Assembly (NCBI GenBank): GCA_009869945.1
Contig: WIXG01000058.1
Span: forward strand, 124,001 to 188,000
DNA length: 64,000 bases
Source: Mesaphorura yosii
Lineage: Eukaryota; Arthropoda; Collembola; Poduromorpha; Tullbergiidae
Direction: 5' to 3'
Position numbers and translations under genes: made by a program. A model generated the notes under the pieces. The model was not told the origin of the DNA, made no database searches, and saw only the letters and a program-made list of their open reading frames with translations. This document shows, piece by piece, positions 12,707 to 24,100 of this stretch. Within the stretch, counting starts at the first letter, position 1. Each line of letters begins with the position of its first letter.

Positions 12707-15700
12707 ATGGAAGTGTACGGAGTCGCGACTTCAAATTCCAAGACTGAACGCACCGAAGGGACTGCGAGTGGGAATCAGCATAGAAACTCAGCGAATACTT
12801 CGGTTCACGTTCCAGCAAGCATAAACTCAACCACAGCAAATTTCGGCGATCCCGACTCCTGTTCTACGGCCAGGACAACGAAGAGCACGGATGCTACTGC
12901 TGCGCCGAACACAGAGACAAAGACGTTTCCAAGCAAGCTTTCCAGCAAAAGTACGAGCTTCGAGTCCAGTAATGGAGATGAGCCAGTGGATCCACGAGTT
13001 GCGGTATGTACACTTAATTAAAGCTAAAATTACGTCCAAGTTGAAACTGGACAGTCCACTGCTAAGTGTGATGTGCGTACGATTGCTTACGTACACTTTT
13101 AGTAGCGGCGTATTATCATCGATGAAACTTATTATCATCAATTGATAAATACGACTATGGCTTCGCCACGGCCAGGGCCGAGCTTGAGCTAGTTCATGAA
13201 AATTCAAGTTCTAAGTTAGAGTTAGGACATCCGTGTTTATGAAATCACAAATCAAGATTACAATACTACGTTGTATTCGGTTTGCGAAATGAAATTTTGC
13301 GAATGAATCCAGAGAAATGAATGAACACCTGAAACTGCTGCTGGGCTGAGTCCCATTGCCATTTGATAGCATAAAGGACTCGTATACATAATGCCATTTA
13401 TGAATTACGTAAGCATAATCTGCAAATTGGAATTTAATTTCAAGTCTGAATGTAGCTGCCATTCATAACTTCACTGCGAGGGATAATTAAAATTTCATAA
13501 AGAATCAGACAGACAAAGTGACAAAGCAGGGCAGAGTGAAAAAGCCCAAAGCACTCTGCAGGCAGCGCAATATGCAAGCTGAGTCTTTGAAGTCTAGAAA
13601 CTGTATTTTTATCCAGGGCATCTTCCAGCCACCTCTTTTTCATATTTCCTGGCACTGGAACTGGAACTCGATCCATATCAAAGTTAAAGTACATATGCCT
13701 GTACGAGTTTATAAATCATTTATGACAGTCCCAAGCCCGAGCCCTAGAAAGTGAATACGGAAGAAGTGGAAGATTCTTTTCTTCTTTCTTCGTCACAGTC
13801 TGGCCGTCTAACGAGACATACTCCGTCTCGTTGGTTTGAATCTAGACCCGCTCCTCATAAAATGTGTTTACTGTTTACGTGAAGTGAGAATGCGAACAGG
13901 GCACGCCACATATATTGTTTATTGCGTTATGAATGATCAAGTGTTAGGTTGCTGTCATTATCGATCATTTATCAATTTCTTAGACTTGGACAAATACCTT
14001 TTTCACATATCAGCTTGAAACGGCGCTGGCTTTGACATTGACGGCCATACTTCGTGTACGGGACAGGAAATTGCTTTGTATTTATCCTTCATTGCATTGC
14101 ACTGCTGATTGACTGACGTTCTGGAAAATAGGTTATTAAATCCACATTTTTATTTGGAAACTCAATCGAACCAGTGACAATGTGATTGCGATATGACTGG
14201 AATGTGACGGTGATGGAAATTTTGTCCTAATCTTTCAGCAACTTCAACTGCAAAGAGAAAAATCGCTCCATGCTCAATTAATCCAAACTTGATTAAATTC
14301 CAAGCTTCCAATTCCCAGTTTCATGATAAAAAGAGAGTAAACCAGCACTTTTTCACTCTTTTTGGCATATCGGCTGACCATTATTCAGATAAGGGTCAAA
14401 GTTGGTACATTTATGCAGTCTGTGACTGAATATGTGCGTAGAGTTTCAAGAGCTTAAGTGAATACATGCACGAATTATCGGGAAGAAAACCCTTGAGTCT
14501 ATTTAATTGAACGCACCTTATGATATGCTGATGGGGTGCCACACCAAAACTGAATGCAATGCAGATATGCAAAATGCAATGATTTATTGTTGTTTAATGC
14601 ATGTATATAAATCCAGTGCATAATAATGGATGGAAACATTGCCCTTCACTCAAATTCAATTAACCTCCTACTTGTGTGAGTGTCATGATGCCGTTACCGG
14701 CGTCGGAAAGTAACCAGCCGTCGCTTCGAGAGTGAGTGACATTAAAATGATTTTTCCATATGGTGGCACGACGTCAGCGTAATCTCGTTTGAGTCGTGGG
14801 CTTGGGTTATGGCAAAAATCAGAACATGTCTTATATCATATGCAATATGCTGACTGGCTGGAGACGAGCATTATCCTGTCAAATTTTAATTGAAAATCCA
14901 GGCGCATTTCATCCTGACTACTGCTGCCTTTTGGTCTTTCCGTTCCTCTTGAGTGATATGCTTTTGACTTTGACTATGACGTTGTCAGTTGTTTGTGTAT
15001 GAAATTCATTTATGTCAGGCAGGCGGATATAATTCACCGTCGTAGTCAAGTCAAGTTGTAGTTGGTTCATGTTTTCCCTTAGGAAATTAGAGGTTGCCTT
15101 CTACAATTTACGCTGTGCATTACCATTGCTACTGTCGAAGGTTATGAGCCCTGTCTTATAAATTACTATTTAATTTCTTCATTACTTGTTTACGTGCTGA
15201 CGAAGCAGCTTCGAGCTTCCGCTTTCGCGAGTCTTGTAACAAGCTTGGTATAGTTCAGAATCTACGAGAACGTAATTTGTCATCATTGTAGCAAGGCAAG
15301 GTACATGACACCCAGCTCAGAAATGCGTAATCGCCTCAAAATTTCATTAACCCTGTCGCGTCAGCCAGAATCCGTCTAATTAAAGCATATCACATGTAGG
15401 GCGAAAGCACAAATTCCATCTCCACGCTGCGCAGCAGGAAGCCATTTTATTTTGACACGTCGCGTCTTGCTAATATTTTGATCTTTCATGCCTACACTTT
15501 CTTATGACATTCTTTCTTCTCATGCTCTTTTGGTTTCTTGTTTTGCAGGTTGAACTGGAATCACTAAACTCGGCGACAAATGAAATTAACAAATTGGAGA
15601 AAGAATTAGAGGTAAGCCCTTCATTTTGTACCTACTCGTGGTACGAGCGGGCACCGGTGCGATTTGTTGAATTACTCCTGAAAAGTGTGCTGCGGAGAAA

Positions 15701-18700
15701 GCAGTAGCATTTCAGCCGTACACATTTTGTAGAATGAGTTAGTGAGTAAGCAGGCTTGCGGAGAGCAGAAGAGAGAACAATCCTTCAGAGAACTTGGAGA
15801 AGATTAATTTCTAATCCAACTTACAACAAGAGCAACAATATTCTCAATTCCCAGCCGACTCACGACGCGCTTGCTCTTGGGAAATGCTCACTTTATCAAC
15901 AAGCAAGCGTGCCAAGCCAATGAGATTTTGCGGCAGTGCTAAAGTATTTAAGTCTACTGCTGCTCGACTCGAAACGAAACGAAAATCTCTTTCCCTGGCT
16001 TGGCTCGGTGTGGCGTGGTGAAAGTGAAGTCTCATTCAAGTAGTCGAAATGAATAGGCTCAGGCTCCCATTTACATATGTGCTTTGCATTAGGACAGAGC
16101 GTGAGACGCTTCTGTAATGTAATTTAAAATTCCATTCATTCACAGTCGAAAGAAACTAATGCCCAAATATCATTTTATCATTCTATTCTAAACCCTACAA
16201 ATGTCGGTTGAGCCAGCCAGCCAGCGCAGCGCTTTCATCATGAAGTGTTAATGATAATGATGAGATCCGTGCAATTAATTAAATTCGTCCATTTGTTTCT
16301 ATTCTTCCGCAGAAAGCAAACACGAAATTTCGTCAGCTCCTCACGAACACCAGTGGACAGCTAGAAGTGCTTGGCAAACGAATTGGAATGTCAAATATTG
16401 ATCGGGCCAGACCGTTTTACGAAGCGTTAGCAATTGCTCAAAATGCACATCGTGCCTGTCTCAGCGCGGCGACGCAGTTCTCTCGAGCGAACGGTAAGTT
16501 CTATAGTTTTGGCTTTGATACACAATCCAACGGGCCAAGAGAGAGACAACAAGGGGAATTTGGGAATGACAATTGAATCAATAGTATGCAAATTACTGTC
16601 CGAGTTTCGATGAACTCATTCATCAAGAGCTTGTTTGTGCTTTGACCAACGGACGCTGGCATGAAAATAGAATTCCTGACCATCATTTCGTGTTTAGCAT
16701 TTAGCTCTTGAAGGACAACGCAATTTGGACAGGAAGCAGCTGAGAGTCGAGCCCTTTGACTCGGACTTTGTGGTCGTGATTAGTTTTCTGGCAAACTCAA
16801 GCCTCAATGCTTCAAACATAACAGCAATTTGCTTTTACTTTAATCCTCTTGACCATTTCATGCATGGTAAGGCCACACAAAGAGAGGACAGCCAGGAAAG
16901 ATGATCCCGAGATCAAAACGAATTGTTTTTATCGGTACTTTACTTGTAGTATTCCTGTGTTTGTCCTTGTACAAAGCAGGATGGGACGTAGAATTTTATG
17001 ATTGCGAGCCAAACCAACCAGCCAGCACATCAAAGTAAACGAGTAATCCTCAAATGAACGATTCATTAGTCTGGAATTCCTTTTTATTCGTCCTCCTCTT
17101 TTTGTCAACTCATTGTCTGTCGTGTGAGGCTATGCTCTGCTGGACTGGCACTTGTCCATTAATTCTCGCCACATTGTTCCAGCGTGAGTTTTTAATCCCC
17201 TGCAAGATTACTTAAAACTGCACACACTGCTAGCGAAAGATTTTTCAACCGAAATTGCTGAATAAGCATTAGCTCGGCATGGCATGGCATAGGCAGCAGG
17301 CCACCCAGGCCGCCAAAATTGAATTGACCGAACACCGAAGCCAAAAGTCTGCCTTCAGCCAAAGCGAAATTTTTGCTATAGCTTAGCACAGAAATCAAAT
17401 TAAAAGTTAATTTTATAAAATAAACAGCTTGCAGGGCTCTTATTATTATTATGATGGCTGATGGTTTCACTAAACTCATATATCATCAAAATCTGTGGGA
17501 AAGTGGTTACTCGACAATTTTCATTCGCCACTCGTGAGTTACGAATTACGACTGTGAATTCATCGCATTCTGTTTTTGTTTCATTGCATTGCAAAACAGG
17601 TCTCCACGCTGCGGCCAAAACGACGGAGGTTGCAATAACGGAATCAAAAGCCAGCTCCAAGTGCCTGGATTCTGTGCTGCAAGAAGTTTTGAACCACGCA
17701 ACGTCGAAGGTAAGCTTCCCGCGTTGTGCTGTGAAATGACTAAAATCTGCTGACGCTTATACCTGACGCGAACCGCACCGTAGCTCAGTCTACAAATCCG
17801 CAATCACAACCCACAGCAAAGACAGGAAGGCAAAGAGGCATTGATCTTGAATTAATTAAATATGCATAGCATCAAGCGTCGGCTGGCTTTTCGCCCTGCC
17901 CGTAGGAGCTTCGAATTTATATTTATAGAACTATAATTGAAGTCGTAGTAAATATTTACACTTTACGTGCGCTAACGTGCACATATTTGTACTACGACTA
18001 CGAGTACAATAGAGAAAATAGTAAGCAGACGTAAAGCGGTGTAACTTTGACATTGAAGTGCAAAGTGTAGCCAAGTGGAAATGTGTGCGAGAGCGCAGGC
18101 ATTGCACCTTTACCTTTGTGTACTTGTCCTGCAGCAACTCTAGACAGTAGAGCCTGGTATTTGTAAAATTTCAGGAGTTTGCAGTCGGCCTATAAATAGC
18201 TGGCTTCTGAAAAGTTGAAAGGTTAAACATGAATATTCGATCGTTGGTTCCAAATTCACGGCCACGCGATGATCGCGCTGAGTCAGAATTCATTCTGACA
18301 CTGAAATACGTACACTACTGAGATATTTCAGTGCGCAAGAGAAAAGAAATTGACTTTATCACAATTTAAGTAATACAAATGACAAAAGAAGCTTTCTCAC
18401 ATCGCCATCATATTTTGTAGTAATTCCATAAATTATTGATCTCAAGCTGCGATTCTTTTGTGCAACTCGCACTCGCTCTTGTGTATTGTGTATTGCACTT
18501 GTAGTCGTACTCGTATCATTTTATATTTGTATTTGTATTTTATTGTAGGTCATGGAAGCGGAAAAATTGAAGAAAGATTCGGAACTGACGCATCGTCTCC
18601 GTGCCGAGGAATTCACAAAAGCCGAGTCTCGTGTTCATGAACTTGAAAAACATTTGAGTCGTGAAATTGAAAAATCTCGTCCTTACTTTGAACTGAAGAA

Positions 18701-19250
18701 TCAACTAAACATAAACCTATCGTGTGTCAAGACTGAAATTGAATCTATACAAAACTCGATTGTCACTGCGAAGGCAACGTACGCGTCGTCCCTGAACAGG
18801 TTGGAGTGCATCAGCGAAGAAATACACCAGCAAAGGAGCACGACTGGAAAGAGCTCAAGTTCCTCGTCCTCGTCGACCGCAGCATCGCCGTCTGGACGCG
18901 AAAACGAACGCAGACTTGAACGCGAACGTTGTGAATCTCCAGACGGGCATAAATCTCGGTATGAAAGACATGCTTCAAGTTGTTCGTCATCATCGTCGTT
19001 CTCGAATGGGTCGTCGAGCTGCGGGGACTCATTTAAGAGAGACAGGGGCTCATTACCTCGAAGGTCGAGCCCGGTTGGAGCAGAAGCAGACGCGGAGACT
19101 GAACCAGAGCTCACTCGCGTGGAAGATCTGAAATTCGCTGATAAAATTGATGCTGATACTCTTTCTGAGGAGAAGAAACCTGAATCAAGAACTGATGGTT
19201 GTGTAAGCGTAAGCGCTGAGAATGAAAATGCTGATGAAACTCGGTTGTGA
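12707..19250 (+). CDS. pcs: SH3 domain-binding protein 5 homologue (SAB; parcas/REI-1 family)
   Basis: Family members are coiled-coil Rab11 guanine-nucleotide exchange factors; vertebrate SAB is also a mitochondrial JNK docking protein. Coding exons are 12707-13003, 15549-15611, 16313-16493, 17600-17709 and 18549-19250, total 1353 nt or 450 aa, close to human SH3BP5. The ATG at 12707 is preceded by an in-frame TGA at 12695. After a variable polar N terminus (about residues 1-90) comes DEPVDPRVAVELESLNSATN, then SH3BP5-type coiled coil through exons 2-5. This includes IDRARPFYEALAIAQ, VLQEVLNHATSKVMEAEKLK and KSRPYFELKNQL, which match the family's paired antiparallel helices, and ends near LECISEEIHQQR (about residue 310). 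The C-terminal 140 residues are Ser-rich and charged with little conservation; I see no clear JNK-docking motif. The first intron is 2.5 kb. The gene symbol follows Drosophila. Confidence 0.93.
13004..15548 (+). other. SH3BP5 intron 1
   Basis: This 2.5-kb GT-AG intron starts GTATGT and ends TTTTGCAG. Nothing coding or structured was recognised in it. Short open frames are present but do not resemble proteins. Confidence 0.8.
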
Positions 19251-19490
19251 TTTGCGATCAGCAATCAGGCCGTGGCCTTATTCCAATCGAAGAAATGTAG
19301 ACTGTAACTACTTGCTCATGACAATCTCCTTTAACTTTAACCCACGACTATCACATTACCTGTGCTGTTACTGTCTATTGTTGTGCCTTGTGCATTGTAT
19401 TGCACTTTCACCAATACAATCTCTCGTATGGTATTACGAATACTCACTCAAGTCTGTGTAAACTTCTACTTAATATGCCGTGCGTACAGT

Positions 19491-19496
19491 AATAAA
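19491..19496 (+). terminator. SH3BP5 proximal polyadenylation signal
   Basis: An AATAAA hexamer lies about 240 nt after the SH3BP5 stop codon, followed by T-rich sequence. It is the first canonical signal downstream of the gene. Confidence 0.5.
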
Positions 19497-19589
19497 GAGC
19501 TTTCGTACTCAATCCACCCAAATCTCAACGCAGTGAAAGCAGTGGTGCAATTAATCTGATGTTTTTGACGATCAAATTCAATTCATTGT

Positions 19590-19595
19590 TTTATT
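19590..19595 (-). terminator. Possible integrin polyadenylation signal
   Basis: AATAAA on the minus strand about 815 nt after the integrin stop codon. It is the first canonical signal I found downstream of that gene. It lies between the two plus-strand signals of SH3BP5, so the convergent 3' UTRs may overlap. Confidence 0.4.
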
Positions 19596-19883
19596 AAGTT
19601 CTTTCACTTGTGTCAAACATTTCCTTAGCTTAGCGCAGGTTATACGATTAAGGTTTTAGTTCACATTTAGTTAATACTAGAACATGACGCGGCACGCGAC
19701 GACGCGATGTGTGTATTAATGAGATTATTATTGTGTTATATACACTCTAAATTATGACAATAATTGCACTTTTAAATTATCGACTTTAGTTTACACACTA
19801 CTCAAGTACACTTTCAGCCAGGTTTTATATTTAGTTGATACTTGATTGTCAAGTCAAGTCATAATTATTGTATTGGCAGTGTT

Positions 19884-19899
19884 AATAAAATGAAATAAA
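19884..19899 (+). terminator. Possible distal SH3BP5 polyadenylation signal pair
   Basis: Two AATAAA hexamers (19884-19889 and 19894-19899) lie about 640 nt past the SH3BP5 stop. Use of this pair would run the SH3BP5 transcript into DNA that is the integrin 3' UTR on the other strand. Confidence 0.35.
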
Positions 19900-20408
19900 T
19901 CCTACTCATTTACTCATTTACACGAAGCGTGTCTAAATTTTATGCAAAGCAATCAAATTGTCATTGACATCTGACATTGTCGCTTCACGCATTATGGCAC
20001 AAGTTTAAGCTGCAGGTTTGGCTATTACTCAATACTGAATTGACAACTGAATACGTCACACTAACAAAACAAACAACCTAGGCAGTTTTTGTAATTGAGA
20101 AAGTTCTGAAATAGAACGAAAGGTAAAACAAGAAAGGACTACGGCTACTCACTCCCTAAATGATCGTTATGGAACATTAATGGCAGATGTGATTTACGAC
20201 TTATGAGTACAACTAAAATACGTACGTACATTGAGTAGCTGCTGCTCGAGGGCTGGCGATTCAAAGTAAATATCATCAATTTTCACATTATCGTACCTGA
20301 GAAACTTGAAACTAGCATCTTACAAAGGCACGACCCACAATTCATAAAGCAAATGTTTCCTATTTAGGTTGATCTGCTGAATCTGCTGCTCCTGCTCCAA
20401 TCTATCGA

Positions 20409-21148
20409 CTAACGACCGTTTCGGTGAAGAGGTTGACCCTCTGGCCCAGGGTGTGGACGCCGTCGTTTGAAGAATCCACACTGAAATACAAAAAGGAAAT
20501 TGAATATGAGTTACGGTTCTCGATTTCTTGTCTGATTCCCAACATCAAGCGGGAGGGTTCACGTCAACTGTACTTAAGTCACTAATTTATCACGGCACGT
20601 TGATAGTGGAAAATTACTTTGCAACTTACGAGGTCAGCTGAAAGAAAACTCTACTCAGGGGGATACTCTTTTTGGATTGCGTTGCAGTAGATCATTAATT
20701 TATAGAATAAAATTACGAAATTCGGAGCACGGATTTGTTATCGTCCTTTGATTAGAATTTGGGAGCATAAATCTTTAGTCGAGGTGCCAAGATTAATTTC
20801 TTTCCCTGACTGGGTTGGTTACAGCCAGACAATGGGCTGCTGAGGCTATCTCACATCTCCCGTCGTCCCAAATTGGCCTAATGAATGGGTGAACCTTCAA
20901 AGCGTGAATTCACTTACCGAGTACAGGAGCAGGATGAGAAGAAGAAGAATCAGGAGCCCACCGATGACTGCCAGCAAAATGAACCACCACGCAATTCCCT
21001 TCGGTTTGAGGAAAGTCTCAGATTCCTCAATTGTCGTGGATATTTCGGCTGATTTATAGCCCAAGAACGCGGGGCTCACGTTGTAAGGAAGTCTTGTGAC
21101 ACGAGTAAGTAACTTTGAAGTCACATTTACATTCACGCCAGGGAATTT
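20409..21148 (-). CDS. if: Integrin transmembrane and cytoplasmic exons (22 and 23)
   Basis: Exon 22 (20918-21148, 77 aa) carries the membrane-proximal ectodomain and a single strongly hydrophobic helix, [20 protein letters not shown], followed by LLLY. Exon 23 (20409-20480) starts with C-GFFKR, the conserved alpha-integrin hinge that clasps the beta tail, and continues as a basic and proline-containing tail ending at TAG. The tail is only 23 residues. An alternative terminal exon was looked for in the 437-bp intron and not found. Confidence 0.95.
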
Positions 21149-24100
21149 CTGTAACACAAAGAAAGAATTGAAAAAGTCAGTTCTACTTAACTAGGCACGA
21201 TAAAAGTCTGGCTTTCTCCTCCCTAGCTCGTTCAAGGCGAGGAGATGTATTTTGCAATTCAATGAACACAAAAATTTTGTCTATTTTCGATTGAGACTAA
21301 GTTGAGACGAGGCACTTTGGAATTCATAATAACAACAGCGTGGCCGTGCTGCATCCGCTGCCTCAGTTCATTCAGTTACCGTTCGCATCACATTAATATT
21401 ATTGTCATGTACCCAAATTGACCAGATGAAATGTCAAGGGGTTATAAACTTCTGGAGCGAATGTGTCAGACGACTGCGACGGCTGTGGACTTTGAAAAAT
21501 CGGAAGCCAAATGCTATGCGAAATGCGATGTGAATGTCTTTTTCAGTTCAGACGCAATCAGTCCAAAATGCGAAAAACGAAGTCAAAGTCGTATTGCTTG
21601 TGTATTCCGTGCGGTGTATCAATAAAAGAGGACATCTTGTTAAATAAGTGACTGATGGAGACAATCGAGTGTCATGTTTCTCGAGTCTTTGTCGTGTCTT
21701 TCGACTCTGTTCTTGTCACGCAGCAAGTCATGGGTAAAATTGAGTAAGAAACACAATTTGGCGGCTGGCTAGCTGGCGTGGCACAGCACAGCAAAGAAAC
21801 ACGACACGAGAACATGACTCCAAGCTAAATACTTCCAGAAGCGCAGCCAAGCCAAGCATTGCGGTAAAGTGTTTGGCTGCCAAAAATAATTTTCGGCTAA
21901 ACGCTAAAGTGCGCGTGTACGCGTACGTGCTAAAATGTCGTCCAAAAATGCGAAAGGGATACAGGCAGCTACAGGAATTCTTCTCGAAGAAAGAGAAACT
22001 AACAAGGAGCAAAAGAAACAAGCAGAATTCAAGTACGTACGTACGTGGTGGACAATGGAAAGGAAGTACTAAACAGGCGCATAAAAGTTGTCACAAGCAC
22101 AAGGGAAATGGAGTCCAAGTCCGAGTTCAGGCAGGCAGAGCAGTGAATCGAAGTAGAAATAGAATGGATCTCTTTTATAGTGTCAATTGAATGCGAATTG
22201 AAGTAACATGAACATGAGTACATGACAATGCAAACTACGACGGGAGTTTACTCAGCGGAACAGAACAACCACGAAGACGACTGAAGGAAGGAGTGAACGT
22301 GGAGACCCATTACATAGATTATTGTTACACGACAACGACACAAACACAATGCTCGCTTAAATTGAGAGTTTTCCTCATTACATTGCGTCGCGTGGCAGTC
22401 CGTGAGTCCCTTCCAATAATAATAATAGTAAAAGAGGATGGTCTATTAATACTAATGCTGCTGGAATGAATTCCAAGTGAAGAAGCTGCGGCCAGCAGCG
22501 ACACCCAAGTCGAAGACAAATCGAAAAGGACGGAACAAGGACGGATGGACCAGCCTTTAATGTACTTGATAGGAGAAAGCGGAGAAATTGAGAGAAAATC
22601 GACTTGTATGCATTATGGCCAGGCCACGGGCTGATTTATGACAATTGCAGCAGCACAGCTTTAGCGCATACCGTACACTTGTATTGTCGACTAAAGACTT
22701 TACGAAACCAATACAATTGACTACGAACGTGATATTTTATCGAGACTGCCATTTCTTCGCCACGAGTCTATTATTTTTTGTAGACTCACCGTAGACCGAC
22801 CGACCGAGTTTATACTGTAAAAAGATAACCATTGATCCCCATCCACACGCTGATACTCGAAGTGCTTCGTTTTAGTGTCTTTTAAGTATGCCATGAGAAG
22901 AGAACTGCAACAGCGAACTGGCAACTGGAAAGTAGGCTCAGTTCAATTGATTCCTTGTTGGAATGCATTGGTTTGGCTTCCTAGAAAGGGTTCCTTATGC
23001 GAAATGCGATGCGGTTTCTCTTCAATTCAACTCGTCTTGGTCGCTCTTAGCTGGATGCCTGCTGCCTTGCTCGATTTCACAAGGCCATGGGCCATCGGTC
23101 TGACTCTGAGAGCCTAAATCCGGATGTTGCAAGATTGCTAAGTGCTTTCTCTAATAATGCTTAAGAATTCAACAACATGATTCCACATCCACGCATAAGT
23201 GCGTGGTGCGTGTATGCATTATGCATATGAACACTACTGCCTACGACGGGAGGCAGGCAAAATTCTCATTTTCTACCAGCCTGGACAGGTGTACACTGAA
23301 AACAAGACATCCTTTCTAACATTTCGAATTTCTCTATATTTTGACCATCTTGTTAAAGGTTTCAAGCTTACCAATAACGAAACTGAAGCTAAACGCTAAA
23401 TTACGAATCGCGATTAGCACCTGGTATAAATCACGTTTTACGATAAACCTCGCCGTCATCGCAAATAGACCATTTCGATCTAAATTCAGACCTAAAGTCA
23501 TACTTCAGGTCAAAAACGCTGACAATGGCATTCGAAACTACGGCAGTGATAATGGTCAAAAGAAGAAAGATGTCAAACTCGTCCTTGTGGCAATGCAGTG
23601 AAAATTCTACATCTACAGATTACAATGTGCGCAGTATATTTAGAAGAGCCAATAACTTACCTCTCTAAATGTGTCGGAATAAACTCGACCTCTCAGCGTG
23701 AAGAAGACACTCTGGTCGCTCGGGAGTGCTGCGATTTTACAGCGAATCCGAGTGCACTTTGCATCTTGACAAGAGTTGGACACTTCATCCTCGTAGAATC
23801 GCTCTACCTGAGCTAATCGCGTGTCTCGTCCGTGTCGACTTAGTAAAATATTGTCCTGGAATGGCAAGACACGTGTCATAAATTAGAATGGTGGGAATTA
23901 TCTGACATTGTTGGGCAGACATGAAATATTCGCATTTTAGTCCGCGCATAGAATCAAAGGATGTCGAAGGTCGAAGACACTTTAAGAATTCCAAGCACAC
24001 TGCGGAGTTTTCATAAATCATGCAGGGCACAGACAAGAAAAGGAAATTCAGAGTCACGAGTCAGAAAAAGGAGCAGGAAAGGTAACAAAATGGAAAATGA

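Noticed and set aside
18701-19264. 187-codon open frame on the minus strand
   Set aside because: It lies exactly antisense to SH3BP5 exon 5. Its Ser/Asp-rich composition is the mirror of the Ser-rich coding strand, and it has no family resemblance.
20481-20917. Alternative cytoplasmic-tail exon between integrin exons 22 and 23
   Set aside because: Acceptor-like AG sites exist, but none is followed by a GFFKR-like or other plausible open tail.
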